From a bacterium (GTDB lineage: Bacteria > Hydrogenedentota > Hydrogenedentia > Hydrogenedentiales > SLHB01), in NCBI GenBank assembly GCA_024231375.1, contig JAAEQP010001819.1, forward strand, positions 1-57,366: a stretch of DNA of 57,366 nt, read 5' to 3'. Made by a program: the position numbers and the translations under genes. The notes below the pieces were generated by a model. It did not search any database. It saw only the letters and a program-made list of their open reading frames with translations, and was not told where the DNA came from. Shown here one piece after another: positions 10,422-19,909 of the stretch (its first letter is position 1; every line of letters starts with the position of its first letter).

Positions 10422-10898
10422 ATGAAAGCAGAGTTCGTAAACCCTTTCATTGAAAGCGTCTATGACCTATTCCGTACGATGCTCTCGTCCCAGGTCACCC
10501 GAACCGGGCTGGCACTCTCTGCCAACGAGATGAGGCCCCGGGAGATAATGGCCCTCATCGGCTTCAGCGGCATGGTCAAGGGGACCGCGGCCCTGGCTCT
10601 GCCGAGCAGCACATGTTCAGCCATGGCCAACCGCCTGCTCGGGACGGATGAATCCAGCGACGAGGAGGTCTCGGACACCATCTCCGAGATGGTCAACATC
10701 GTGGCCGGCGCCGCCAAATCCAAGATCTCCGAGAGCATTGGCGAAGTCCTGGAGTTGAGCCTTCCCGTCGTGCTTCGTGGTGAGAGCTTTGAGGTGTATT
10801 CGCCCAGCAACGCCATGTGGCTCGAGGTCCCGTTCAGCAGCGATCTGGGCGACTTCACGCTCCGACTGAGTTTTGAGGCGACTTTCGCCACGCCCTAG
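10422..10898 (+). CDS. CheX/CheC-like chemotaxis phosphatase-fold protein
   Basis: 158 residues, starting at the ATG preceded by AGGGTGA. An in-frame extension upstream lacks a ribosome site and protein-like sequence, so the internal start is preferred. The N-terminal MKAEFVNPFIESVYDLF and the central SEMVNIVAGAAKSK match the CheX fold; the E-x2-N pair (E89, N92) corresponds to the phosphatase catalytic motif that removes phosphate from CheY-P. GFSGMVKGTAALALP is the conserved beta-turn before it. No other chemotaxis gene lies in the window, so it may act on an unlinked CheY-like response regulator. The next gene, cysC, is unrelated. Confidence 0.8.
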   Translation: MKAEFVNPFIESVYDLFRTMLSSQVTRTGLALSANEMRPREIMALIGFSGMVKGTAALALPSSTCSAMANRLLGTDESSDEEVSDTISEMVNIVAGAAKSKISESIGEVLELSLPVVLRGESFEVYSPSNAMWLEVPFSSDLGDFTLRLSFEATFATP

Positions 10899-11051
10899 TT
10901 GAGAAATCCGCGACCGCCGCTATCCGAATCTGCCATGCCTCTTGAGACCCGGCGTATCCGCTTCCTACCAATCGCTCGCATGGGCATGATAGACTACGCG
11001 TTCTTGTTTGTAGGGATGTTTGTAAGGCAGCCAACGGTATGGAGTGAATCA

Positions 11052-11663
11052 ATGGGAGAACAGGTGAAGGCCACCAACATCACGTGGCATAGTGAAGAAG
11101 TTACCAGAGAAGACCGCGAGAAGAAGAACGGCCACAAGTCCGTGGTCATCTGGTATACCGGCTTGTCGGCGTCGGGCAAATCCACGCTTGCCCAGGCCGT
11201 GGACCAGGCCTTGTTCCAGATGGGATGTTCGTCGTTCGTCCTGGACGGCGACAACGTGCGTCACAGCCTCAACAAAGACCTCGGCTTTTCTCCCGAGGAC
11301 CGGGAAGAGAATATCCGCCGCATCGGCGAGGTCGCCGCGCTGTTTTCGCAAGCGGGCGTCATCGCAGCCACTGCGTTCATCTCCCCATACCGCGCCGATC
11401 GCGACAAGGCCCGTGCCATGGCTGGCGACGGGTGCTTCGTCGAGGTCTTCGTGAAGTGTGATTTGGCGGTGTGCGAAGAGCGCGACCCCAAGGGGCTGTA
11501 CAAGAAGGCGCGTGCCGGAGAGATTCCCCAGTTCACCGGCATCTCGGCCCCCTACGAAGAACCTCTCAACCCGGAATTGGTGATCGACACGGGTGAGAAG
11601 GCTCTGGACGCGTGCGTCGAGGATGTGCTGGCCTATCTGCGGAATCAGGGTGTCATTTCCTAG
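11052..11663 (+). CDS. cysC: Adenylylsulfate (APS) kinase
   Basis: 203 residues. The ATG at 11052 has GGAGTGA five bases upstream; a longer frame from a TTG at 10899 has no comparable signal. The P-loop GLSASGKST begins at residue 37, followed by DGDNVRHSLNKDLGF, REENIRRIGEVA and FISPYRADRDKAR, the APS-binding and lid motifs of CysC. It phosphorylates adenosine 5'-phosphosulfate to PAPS for sulfate assimilation or sulfotransferases. No cysD/cysN sulfurylase is adjacent. The N-terminal TWHSEEVTREDREKKNGHK is also typical of the family. Length and motifs are complete. Confidence 0.96.
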   Translation: MGEQVKATNITWHSEEVTREDREKKNGHKSVVIWYTGLSASGKSTLAQAVDQALFQMGCSSFVLDGDNVRHSLNKDLGFSPEDREENIRRIGEVAALFSQAGVIAATAFISPYRADRDKARAMAGDGCFVEVFVKCDLAVCEERDPKGLYKKARAGEIPQFTGISAPYEEPLNPELVIDTGEKALDACVEDVLAYLRNQGVIS

Positions 11664-11766
11664 TTTCCTTGGTGGCTTCCGTCGAGATCCCGTCACACCG
11701 CATGGTGGCTCTCTGAAACGCGTTCTTCAATATATGCGTGAACGGCGCGATATGGACCACAATATA

Positions 11767-11795
11767 TTGCGTGAGGGCATGGCCTGTGCTAGAAT
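11767..11795 (+). promoter_or_regulatory. Predicted sigma70-type promoter for the coiled-coil gene
   Basis: TTGCGT (11767-11772) and TAGAAT (11790-11795) are separated by exactly 17 bases and lie 25 bases upstream of the ATG at 11821. This is a visual match to the housekeeping consensus; no transcript data support it. Confidence 0.5.
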
Positions 11796-11820
11796 GAGAC
11801 CTTGAACTAGGGGAGCTGCC

Positions 11821-14091
11821 ATGCGTTTCGGAAAGCGAAATCGAAGTCCACTGATCTGGGGCAGGCGGGCACGGGCCGCATCCGAGGAATCCGAGTTTCG
11901 GCCAGTCGCGTCCGAAGAGCGTGACGCCCTGCTCTCGCCGGGGAGCGCGGAAGGCGCGCCGGATCCCGACGTCGACAGTCTGCCCTTGTCGGGTGACCCC
12001 ACGCAACGTCTGCTGACGGTCCTAGGCCGGTTCGAGCGGGAGATGCTCAAAGGCAAGGACGGCGACCCCCAGAACACGTGGTCGGACGCGGCCATGCGTC
12101 AGTTGATCCACGCGGCGGAGGTCGCGTACGAACAGGACTGGCGCGACATGGTCACGGCGGTGACCGAAACGGCCCGGATCCTGCAGACATACGAGAATGC
12201 GGGCCGGGCCAACGATTCGGTGTCCTTCCTCGCGGACAGCTACGAAATCCTGTGCCTCATGGTGGGTGATCTTATCGTCGACAAAGTCCGTTCAGGCGTC
12301 ATGCGCAAGTGGCGTGAGCGGCACGAGCAGGTCCTTGAAGACGTGGCGGCGGACGGCCTTGAACTTGTGCCGGACGAAGGCCCCGAGACGCTCGACGACG
12401 TCCAGGCAACTGCGCTCGAGCCTGCCGGCGAGGATTCGCCATTCGACACGGGCGCCTTCGACGAGCCGGAAGCGGCGCCGTCCGCTTCCAACTTGCCGAG
12501 CCTGGGCGACATCGCCATGCCCGATGACGATGAACCGGAAGAAGAGCCCATTGACGAGGCCCTTCTCGATCTGGAGTCGCCGGAACCGTTGGTCGAAGAC
12601 GCGCCTGCCGACGCCTCTCCAATGCCCCCCGGCCTTGAAGACGCCAGCGACTTGGCGGGCGACAACGACTCGGACCTCGACGACATGGGAGACCTGGACG
12701 ACGCGCTTCTTGCCGCCCAGGCAGGGGGCGCCCCTGCTCTGGACGAGACGGTCCTCGTGGGCGAAGCCATTCTCGATGAGGATGAGGGGGTCGCCCCGGA
12801 GGAAGTGCCGGGCACGCAGATGGCCGACATCCTTGACGCGCTCTGCGAGGGCTTGAAGCGCCTTGAGAAGAAGCCTGGCGGCGACATGCAGACGACGCAC
12901 GCGGCCATGGAGGAGGCACTGGACCTTCTCCAACAGCAGGCGTCGGAGTGCAATCGCGACGACGCAGTCGAAGCCTGCCGCGCCATGAAGCACCTCTGCG
13001 ATGGAGCGATTCTGGAGGAGAGGCCCTCCACAGACCGATTCTTCGAACTGGCTTACGCCTTCTGCGGCGCCTACGCTGCCGATGGCGAGGACGAAACCGG
13101 GACCGGCGCGGCCGACTGGGTGTCGGAATGCCGGGAGTTTGTAGATTCCTGGGCGGTGGAGCCCGAGGTGGCCACCACGCAGGAACCAGAGGTGGAGGAC
13201 GTTGGTGAGGAGGCCTTCGAGGTGATTTCCGACGCCGTCCCCGAGGAGACTTCCTCCGATGCGTGGCCGCTTGAGCCCGAACCTGTCGCGGAGGCGGTCG
13301 TTCCGGCTCAGGACGCCGCGGAACCCGTTCCGACTGAGGAGGTGGCTATCCCCGACGTGGAGGACGAGCCCGTACCCGAGGCGGAGACACCGGCTGAAGT
13401 GATGGCGGACGACGGGTCGCCCCAGTACCTGCTCGAGACCGCGCGTAACGCCGCAACGCTCGGCAACGCGGCGGACGCCAAAGTCTTCGCGTTGCAGGCC
13501 GCCGCTGGAATCGCCCGGACCCAAGCGGACCAGGCTTCCCTGCGTGTTCAGGAAGCCGAGGCGCGGCTTCAAGAGGGCGCCCAGGCGATCGAACAGGTGC
13601 GCAGCGAGGTAGTCCAGGCTGAGAACGACGTGGGCGACGCCGAACAGACGGTAGCCGCGCGCGACGAGAACGTCCAGACGCAAACCGGTGAGGTCGCCTC
13701 GGCCGCGGAAGCGCTGGACGCGACTCAGCAGCGGCTGGACGATTTGGACGCGCAACTCCGTGAGCTTCAAGCCCGCCGGGACGAGGCTTCGACCGAACGC
13801 GAGGAACGGGATTCCGCGCTTGCCGACGCGCGGGAGCGGGAAACCGCGGCCCAGGAGGAGCGGGACAGGGAAGCCGAGATTGAGAAGCAGGCGCGCGTAC
13901 GTCTCGAAGATGCTCGGCAACGAGTGAAGGGGCTTGAGCGCAGGCGAGCCGAGATCGAGTCAGCCATGGAGAAAGCGCGCGAACTGCTTACCCGTCAGCG
14001 GGCCTCCGTGGACGATATTGAGCGGACGATACAAGAGATTCAGAGTGCCGAGTCCGGGGATGGCGGGGACGGAAGCGAGTTGCTGTTCTGA
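11821..14091 (+). CDS. Large acidic coiled-coil protein of unknown function
   Basis: 756 residues; the start has GGGGAGCTGCC in front. I do not recognise a named family. The layout is: a basic N-terminus (MRFGKRNRSP), a helical segment at about 60-145, a Pro/Glu/Asp-rich low-complexity stretch at about 155-335, a second helical segment at about 335-440 with five Cys, another acidic linker, and a continuous Ala/Glu/Arg/Gln coiled coil from about 540 to 745. No signal peptide or membrane helix is present, so it is probably cytoplasmic. The FtsA-like gene begins 47 bases downstream, suggesting an operon and perhaps a structural role at the envelope or divisome. That role is inference from context only. 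Confidence 0.85.
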   Translation: MRFGKRNRSPLIWGRRARAASEESEFRPVASEERDALLSPGSAEGAPDPDVDSLPLSGDPTQRLLTVLGRFEREMLKGKDGDPQNTWSDAAMRQLIHAAEVAYEQDWRDMVTAVTETARILQTYENAGRANDSVSFLADSYEILCLMVGDLIVDKVRSGVMRKWRERHEQVLEDVAADGLELVPDEGPETLDDVQATALEPAGEDSPFDTGAFDEPEAAPSASNLPSLGDIAMPDDDEPEEEPIDEALLDLESPEPLVEDAPADASPMPPGLEDASDLAGDNDSDLDDMGDLDDALLAAQAGGAPALDETVLVGEAILDEDEGVAPEEVPGTQMADILDALCEGLKRLEKKPGGDMQTTHAAMEEALDLLQQQASECNRDDAVEACRAMKHLCDGAILEERPSTDRFFELAYAFCGAYAADGEDETGTGAADWVSECREFVDSWAVEPEVATTQEPEVEDVGEEAFEVISDAVPEETSSDAWPLEPEPVAEAVVPAQDAAEPVPTEEVAIPDVEDEPVPEAETPAEVMADDGSPQYLLETARNAATLGNAADAKVFALQAAAGIARTQADQASLRVQEAEARLQEGAQAIEQVRSEVVQAENDVGDAEQTVAARDENVQTQTGEVASAAEALDATQQRLDDLDAQLRELQARRDEASTEREERDSALADARERETAAQEERDREAEIEKQARVRLEDARQRVKGLERRRAEIESAMEKARELLTRQRASVDDIERTIQEIQSAESGDGGDGSELLF

Positions 14092-14138
14092 GCCCAACGG
14101 GCCTACCATGTCCGCGGTGAACGTTAGGAAGAGTGCAA

Positions 14139-15440
14139 GTGCGACAGCGGGGTGAGATTGTCGGTGCGGTCGATCTGGGATCGCGAGCGATCCGCGTGGT
14201 GGTGGGCCGCCGGGAAGACGGCGGAGTCATCGAGATCGTGGGCTGCGGCACCGCGCCCGCCCACGGCTGCATCTCCCAAGGCGTGATCCAGGATCGCAGC
14301 GCCGCCCAACTGGCCCTGAAGCGTGCGTTGGACGCCGCGGAGAAGGAAGCGCGGGTGAAGGTTCACAGCCTGTTCTGTGGGGTGAACGGGAAGAACATCG
14401 AAACGTTCATCCGCGAAGGCCAGGCGCGCATGGACCGCGAGGTGGTCGAGGACTGTCACATGACCGAAGCGCGTGACATCGCTTCGCGCGACATTCTCGC
14501 CGCGGGCCAGAAGATCACATCGTCCATGACGGCGCAAGAATGGTACGTGGACGACATGCGCGTCATCGATCCCCTTGGGATCCGGGGCCAGATACTGAAG
14601 ACGCGTGTTCACTTCGCCCGGATGCCCGCCGTGATCCAGGACAACATCCAGAGTTGCGTGGAAAGTCAGCACCGCGAACTGGAGGACATGATATTCACGC
14701 CGCTGGCGGCGTCGCTGGGATGCCTCACGCCCGAAGACATGGAACTGGGCGTGGCCGTGCTCGACATGGGCCGGAGTACAACGGGCCTCGCCGTGTACCG
14801 CGATCACCGGATTCTCGGGACCCACTCGTTCGAGTGGGGCGGGTACCACATCACGAGGGACGTGGCGGCCGGCCTGCAGGTGAGTTTCGAGGAAGCCGAC
14901 GAACTGGTGCTGGAATACGGCGTGTCACTTGACGCCATCGAAGCCGAGTTCGGAGCGACGCGCGCAGATGATGAACTGGACGGCGGGACGGGACCCGTCT
15001 CGGCGGAACGTACGGCCCGTATCAAGCTGAAGACCGCGGTGCCTGGCGCGCCCGCCATTGTCGAGCGGAAGCAATTCGACCTGATCGTGTTTGAACGGGC
15101 GAAAGAACTCATGGTGAAGGTTCGTCAGCACTTGCACGCACGCGGTTTGAGCAAGAATCTTGTGCGGGGCGTGGTGCTTACGGGTGGCGCGAGCCTCATT
15201 CGAAACTACACGGCCCTTGCGGAGGCCGTATTCCAGGTTCCTTGTCGCGTGGGGCTTCCCACCGCGGTGGAAATTGTGCCCCATGCCGCGGAATCGCCGG
15301 AATTTTCGGCGGTCATCGGCACGGTGCGGCATGGGTTTGAACACCGGGCCGCCGTGAAGAATGGGCGCGCCGAATCGGGCGGATTGGCCGGCACCGTGTT
15401 CCGCCGCGGCGCCAGGTTCTTTCGGAAGTACTTCTTCTAG
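14139..15440 (+). CDS. ftsA: FtsA-like cell division protein (actin fold)
   Basis: About 433 residues. GTG codons at 14133 and 14139 are both in frame; AGGAAGAG at 14126-14133 is better placed for 14139. Motifs include VGAVDLGSRAIRVVVG (phosphate 1), a 1C-like subdomain at about 85-165, VAVLDMGRSTTGLAVY (phosphate 2) and VVLTGGASLIRNY (adenosine loop). The C-terminus, FRRGARFFRKYFF, is a basic/aromatic amphipathic tail like the FtsA membrane-targeting sequence. FtsA tethers FtsZ to the membrane, but no ftsZ, ftsQ or mur gene is here. The protein is either FtsA at a displaced locus or a specialised paralogue. It probably shares a transcript with the upstream coiled-coil gene. Confidence 0.85.
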   Translation: MRQRGEIVGAVDLGSRAIRVVVGRREDGGVIEIVGCGTAPAHGCISQGVIQDRSAAQLALKRALDAAEKEARVKVHSLFCGVNGKNIETFIREGQARMDREVVEDCHMTEARDIASRDILAAGQKITSSMTAQEWYVDDMRVIDPLGIRGQILKTRVHFARMPAVIQDNIQSCVESQHRELEDMIFTPLAASLGCLTPEDMELGVAVLDMGRSTTGLAVYRDHRILGTHSFEWGGYHITRDVAAGLQVSFEEADELVLEYGVSLDAIEAEFGATRADDELDGGTGPVSAERTARIKLKTAVPGAPAIVERKQFDLIVFERAKELMVKVRQHLHARGLSKNLVRGVVLTGGASLIRNYTALAEAVFQVPCRVGLPTAVEIVPHAAESPEFSAVIGTVRHGFEHRAAVKNGRAESGGLAGTVFRRGARFFRKYFF

Positions 15441-15648
15441 CAGTCTGTGTTTGAAACGTCCCGCGGCGGTCGCAGGGTGTAGGGCGCGCTGCTGGCCCGT
15501 ACCTCTCGAACGGGCGACCAGGTGCACGTCCTCTTGGTAGCATCGTTGCCCCGCGGACGACATCGCAAGGGTTGGGCAGACTGGATCCGGGACTTCCGGT
15601 TGTTGCTGCCCCTTGGGCTGAGATACTCTCAGGCTGGGAGACAAGGAT

Positions 15649-18207
15649 ATGAAGCCTCCTAAGAAATTCACCGTTGTGCCGCGGTTGCCCGAGGCGTTGG
15701 CGGACCTTGCGTACCTCGCGCGCAATTTGCGCTGGTGCTGGGACCCCGAGGCCATCGAGCTGTTCTTTCGTATCGATAAGGACCTCTGGGTCGAGGGCCA
15801 GCAGAGCCCCGTGCGTCTGGTGGGATCGGTCACCCAGGAGCGCCTCCAGGAACTGGCCAACGACGAAGGGTATCTCGCCCAACTCGAGCGCGTGGCCGAC
15901 CGGATGCGCGAATATGTTGCCACAAGCGATTGGCGCGAGAAGAACCCCGAAGCGCCAGCCGATTTCCAGGTGGCCTACCTGTCGGCCGAGTTCGGCCTCC
16001 ACGAATCGATCGCCATCTATTCCGGAGGACTCGGCGTCTTGGCGGGCGATTTCCTGAAGGCGGTGAGCGACCTCGGGCTGCCCCTTGTCGGGGTCGGCCT
16101 ACTCTACCGGGAGGGATACCACGAACAGTATCTCAACGCCGACGGTTGGCAACAGGAGCGGTACCCGCAGAACGACTTCTACCATCTTCCTATCGAGCTT
16201 GTCTGCGACGACGAAGGCGATCAGATCGCGGTTGAGGTCGACTGCATCGACCACCCGGTAAAAGTCCGGGTGTGGCGGTGCGACGTCGGCAGGGTTCCGC
16301 TGTATCTCCTCGATTGCGATTTCGCCGAAAACGACCAGGACGACCGGGAGATCACCGCCCGCCTCTATGGCGGCGACCTGGACATGCGCATCCGTCAAGA
16401 AATCGTGCTGGGCATGGGCGGTGTGCGTGCGTTGGCCGCGCTGGGGATACGCCCCACGGTCTATCACATGAACGAGGGGCACAGCGCATTCCTGACGCTC
16501 GAACGCATGCGACGGATGATGAAGGACGAGCAACTCGACCTGGCAAGCGCCGTCGAATCGGTGAAGGCCTCGAGTGTGTTCACGACGCACACGCCCGTGC
16601 CCGCCGGAAACGACATGTTTCCGCCTCAGATGATCGAGACGTATCTTGGGCGATTCGCGGAGACCACCGGTATTGCCATGGACGATCTGCTGACGCTGGG
16701 GCGGCAGGATCCAGAGGACGCGCGTGAACCGTTCTGCATGACCGTGCTCGCGTTGCGGCTGTCGGCCGCGGCGAACGGCGTGAGCAAGTTGCACGGGAAA
16801 GTGGCGCGGGGCATGTGGGCGCGTACATGGCCCGAGGTGCCCGAGGACGAGGTCCCCATCACGTCGATCACCAACGGTGTCCATACCCGATTCTGGGTAT
16901 CCCGCGATCTGGCCAGCCTGTACGACCGCTACCTGGGGCCAGCTTGGGCCACCAACGCGTCGGATCAAGAACTATGGAACCGCATCGACGACATCCCGGA
17001 CGCGGAACTGTGGCGCACACACGAGCGTCGGCGCGAGCGCCTCGTCGATTTCGCGAGGCGCCGTCTCGAACGGTCCCTCAGACACCGCGGAGCGCCCATG
17101 ACGGAGATCGAAGCGGCCCACGAGGTCCTCGATCCCGAAGCGCTCACCATTGGATTCGCCCGCCGGTTTGCCACGTACAAACGGGCCAACCTGTTCCTGA
17201 TGGATCCCGACCGGTTGTTGCGACTCTTGTCCGACACCGATCGGCGGCTTCAGTTCATCATCGCGGGCAAAGCGCACCCTGCCGACACCCAAGGCAAGGA
17301 GCTCATCCGCAACATCGTCCACTTCATCCGCCGCTACGAAGTGCGCGGAAGCGTGATCTACATCGAAGACTATGATATGAACGTGGCCCGCTACATGGTG
17401 CAGGGCGTTGACTGCTGGCTCAACACGCCGCGCCGCCCACTCGAGGCCAGCGGCACCAGTGGGATGAAGGCGGCCGCCAACGGTGGACTCAACATCAGCA
17501 TCCCGGACGGGTGGTGGTGCGAGGCAATGGGACTCGGCGAGAACGGGTGGAGCATCGGGCGCGGCGAGACCTACGCCAACCCCGACGAACAGGATGTCGT
17601 GGAAAGCGAGGCCCTCTACGAGCTTCTCGAGCGCGAGATCGTTCCCACCTTCTACGACCGGACACGCGACGGCGTTCCGCGCCGATGGATCGGGCGCATG
17701 AAATCCGCTATCCGCACGATCTGCCCCGAGTTCAACACTCAGCGAATGGTGCAGGAATACGCCGACCGGTTCTATCTCCCCGCCACCGTCCGGCGCGCCA
17801 CACTGCGGGCCGACAACCGCGCCCGGGCACGTGCGTTGGCGGAATGGAAACGAAGGGTGCGGGATTCCTGGGACCGCGTGCGCGTCGTGAAGCTGGAATC
17901 GGGAGCCACGCAGGGTCTCTTGTATGGCACCACCCTGGAAGTGGAGGTCGAGGTGGCTCTCGCCGGGTTGACCGAGGACGATGTGACAGTTGAAGTGTAC
18001 TACGGGGCGCTGGATCGGCACGACCGGATACAGAACGGAAGACCCGTGCCCATGGTCTTCGTGGAGACGACGGGTGACGACACCCATCGGTTCCGAGGCG
18101 CTATTCCCTGCGACAAGACCGGCGAGCTGGGATTCACCTGCAGAGTAGTGCCGAGTCACGAGGATCTTGCCCACAAGCACGAAACCCACCTGATCACGTG
18201 GGCCTGA
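15649..18207 (+). CDS. glgP: Glycogen/alpha-glucan phosphorylase
   Basis: 852 residues, the size of the short alpha-glucan phosphorylases (TIGR02094) found in many bacteria and archaea. The N-terminus holds the DUF3417 segment (LARNLRWCWDPEAIELF). The pyridoxal-phosphate lysine sits in EASGTSGMKAAANGG near residue 606, and FARRFATYKRANL contributes to the phosphate site. It releases glucose 1-phosphate from alpha-1,4-glucans. An AAGGA lies just before the ATG. A 208-base gap separates it from ftsA, and a promoter follows before aroF, so it is probably monocistronic. No other glycogen gene is nearby. Confidence 0.95.
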   Translation: MKPPKKFTVVPRLPEALADLAYLARNLRWCWDPEAIELFFRIDKDLWVEGQQSPVRLVGSVTQERLQELANDEGYLAQLERVADRMREYVATSDWREKNPEAPADFQVAYLSAEFGLHESIAIYSGGLGVLAGDFLKAVSDLGLPLVGVGLLYREGYHEQYLNADGWQQERYPQNDFYHLPIELVCDDEGDQIAVEVDCIDHPVKVRVWRCDVGRVPLYLLDCDFAENDQDDREITARLYGGDLDMRIRQEIVLGMGGVRALAALGIRPTVYHMNEGHSAFLTLERMRRMMKDEQLDLASAVESVKASSVFTTHTPVPAGNDMFPPQMIETYLGRFAETTGIAMDDLLTLGRQDPEDAREPFCMTVLALRLSAAANGVSKLHGKVARGMWARTWPEVPEDEVPITSITNGVHTRFWVSRDLASLYDRYLGPAWATNASDQELWNRIDDIPDAELWRTHERRRERLVDFARRRLERSLRHRGAPMTEIEAAHEVLDPEALTIGFARRFATYKRANLFLMDPDRLLRLLSDTDRRLQFIIAGKAHPADTQGKELIRNIVHFIRRYEVRGSVIYIEDYDMNVARYMVQGVDCWLNTPRRPLEASGTSGMKAAANGGLNISIPDGWWCEAMGLGENGWSIGRGETYANPDEQDVVESEALYELLEREIVPTFYDRTRDGVPRRWIGRMKSAIRTICPEFNTQRMVQEYADRFYLPATVRRATLRADNRARARALAEWKRRVRDSWDRVRVVKLESGATQGLLYGTTLEVEVEVALAGLTEDDVTVEVYYGALDRHDRIQNGRPVPMVFVETTGDDTHRFRGAIPCDKTGELGFTCRVVPSHEDLAHKHETHLITWA

Positions 18208-18216
18208 TGTCGACCG

Positions 18217-18246
18217 TTGCTTTCGTGAGGGCGTGCCAAGTATAGT
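18217..18246 (+). promoter_or_regulatory. Predicted promoter for aroF-scpB-rluB
   Basis: TTGCTT (18217-18222), an 18-base spacer, then TATAGT (18241-18246). It lies 60 bases upstream of the aroF ATG and directly follows the glgP stop, so it fits the head of the three-gene operon. Confidence 0.5.
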
Positions 18247-18305
18247 TCCCTGACGCGCAAGAGGGCTTGGATGCCGCGTTGATGCGGCTGCAGGATAGGT
18301 GTCCG

Positions 18306-19319
18306 ATGATTATTGTAATGGAATCGCGTGATCGAGCCGATGTCGATCACGTCATTGAGAAAATCGTTCAACTGGGGTACACGCCCCACATCATCGAAGG
18401 CGTCGAGCGCACCGTCATCGGCGCCGTCGGCGATGAACGCGGCAAGATGCGACTGCAGGCGCTGGAGTCCATGCCAGGCGTCGAGCGGGTCGTCCCCATT
18501 CTCAAGCCCTTCAAGCTCGCCGGCCGCGAGTTGAAGCACGAAGACTCCGTGATCGAAGTGGGGTCCGCGGCTATAGGAGGCACCCGATTCTGCGTGGTGG
18601 CCGGGCCGTGCTCCGTGGAGAGCTTGGATCAGATCGTGGAGACGGCCCACGTCGTGAAGGGCGCCGGGGCAACGCTGCTCCGGGGAGGCGCGTACAAGCC
18701 GCGCACCTCGCCCTACAGCTTCCAGGGCCTCGAAGAAGAGGGGCTTCATATGCTCCAGGAAGCCCGGAGTCAGACCGGCCTTCCTTTCGTCACGGAAGTC
18801 ATGACGCCGGAACAGGTTGACTTGGTCGAGGAGCACGCCGACATGCTCCAGATCGGGGCGCGCAACATGCAGAACTTCGGGCTGCTGAAGCAGGTGGGCC
18901 GTTGTTCAAAGCCGGTGTTTCTCAAGCGCGGAATGATGTCGACCGTCAGCGAGTTGCTCATGTCCGCCGAGTACGTCATGTCCGAGGGCAACAAAGACGT
19001 GATTCTGTGCGAACGGGGCATCCGCACCTTCGAAACCGAGACGCGGAACACGCTGGATCTCAGCGCGGTGCCCGCACTGAAGAAGTTGACGCACCTGCCC
19101 GTGGTCGTCGATCCGAGCCACGGCACGGGGAGATGGGACTTGGTGGCCCCCATGGCGATGGCCGCCGTGGCCGCGGGCGCCGACGGTCTCATGATCGAGG
19201 TCCATCCGCATCCCGAGGATGCGTTTTCGGATGGACCCCAGTCGTTGAAGCCAAACCGATTCGAACAACTGATGAATGACCTTGCACCACTGCTGAAAGT
19301 GGTTGGAAAGACGATTTAA
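18306..19319 (+). CDS. aroF: 3-deoxy-7-phosphoheptulonate (DAHP) synthase
   Basis: 337 residues from the ATG preceded by AGGATAGGTG; a slightly longer frame exists but lacks a better signal. Residues 1-70 form the ferredoxin-like regulatory domain typical of type I-beta DAHP synthases. The barrel follows, with AGPCSVES near 99, [17 protein letters not shown] near 133, FLKRGM and DPSHGTGR. It condenses phosphoenolpyruvate and erythrose 4-phosphate in the first step of the shikimate pathway. The N-terminal domain usually mediates allosteric feedback by aromatic products. It precedes scpB by five bases, a co-transcription with no obvious pathway link. Confidence 0.96.
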   Translation: MIIVMESRDRADVDHVIEKIVQLGYTPHIIEGVERTVIGAVGDERGKMRLQALESMPGVERVVPILKPFKLAGRELKHEDSVIEVGSAAIGGTRFCVVAGPCSVESLDQIVETAHVVKGAGATLLRGGAYKPRTSPYSFQGLEEEGLHMLQEARSQTGLPFVTEVMTPEQVDLVEEHADMLQIGARNMQNFGLLKQVGRCSKPVFLKRGMMSTVSELLMSAEYVMSEGNKDVILCERGIRTFETETRNTLDLSAVPALKKLTHLPVVVDPSHGTGRWDLVAPMAMAAVAAGADGLMIEVHPHPEDAFSDGPQSLKPNRFEQLMNDLAPLLKVVGKTI

Positions 19320-19324
19320 GAGCT

Positions 19325-19906
19325 ATGTCTGAACAGGAAGTCCTTGACCAGAACGCAGATCTCGAGCCCGTAGAGTCGTTGGGACGCGAGGAGACGCTCC
19401 TCGCGCTTCATGCGCTGCTCTTCGCCAGCGACCGTCCCGTGAGCGCGGGACGGCTCGCCGAAGCGTTGGGCGATGCGGACCCCGACGTAGTGGCCACGCT
19501 GCTGCTGGAGTTGCACGATCAACTTGAGGAGCAGAACGCGCCCTACGAACTGCGCGAGATCGCCGGGGGATACCAATTCACCACCAGGGCCGCGTTCGCG
19601 CCCTTCATCCGGCGCATGCTCCAGATCAAGAAGCGGAACCGCCTGTCGAAGTCGGCTATCGAAACGCTTGCCATCGTGGCCTACAAACAGCCTACGACCC
19701 GTAGCGAAGTGGAGTCGATTCGCGGCGTGAGCGTGTCGCATGCCTTCGACGTTCTGCAGGAGAAACGGATGATCAAGGTGTCCGGTGTAGCCGAGACACC
19801 GGGCAGGCCCAAGCTCTTCCGCACCACGGATGAGTTCCTGGCGCATTTCGGACTGAAGAACCTCAAAGAACTCCCCAGCGTTGACGAATTGCGTGAGTTG
19901 AGTTAG
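19325..19906 (+). CDS. scpB: Segregation and condensation protein B
   Basis: 193 residues with two winged-helix domains. RMLQIKKRNRLSKSAIETL and VAYKQPTTRSEVESIRG form the most recognisable ScpB segment, followed by KVSGVAETPGRPKLFRTTDEFL. The N-terminus LLALHALLFASDRPVS is the first winged helix. ScpB dimerises and binds ScpA, bridging the SMC heads encoded at 3902-7480 in this window. The gene starts five bases after aroF and stops three bases before rluB, so the three are one operon. scpA is absent from the window. The C-terminus is short and slightly truncated relative to some homologues. Confidence 0.95.
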   Translation: MSEQEVLDQNADLEPVESLGREETLLALHALLFASDRPVSAGRLAEALGDADPDVVATLLLELHDQLEEQNAPYELREIAGGYQFTTRAAFAPFIRRMLQIKKRNRLSKSAIETLAIVAYKQPTTRSEVESIRGVSVSHAFDVLQEKRMIKVSGVAETPGRPKLFRTTDEFLAHFGLKNLKELPSVDELRELS

Positions 19907-19909
19907 GCA

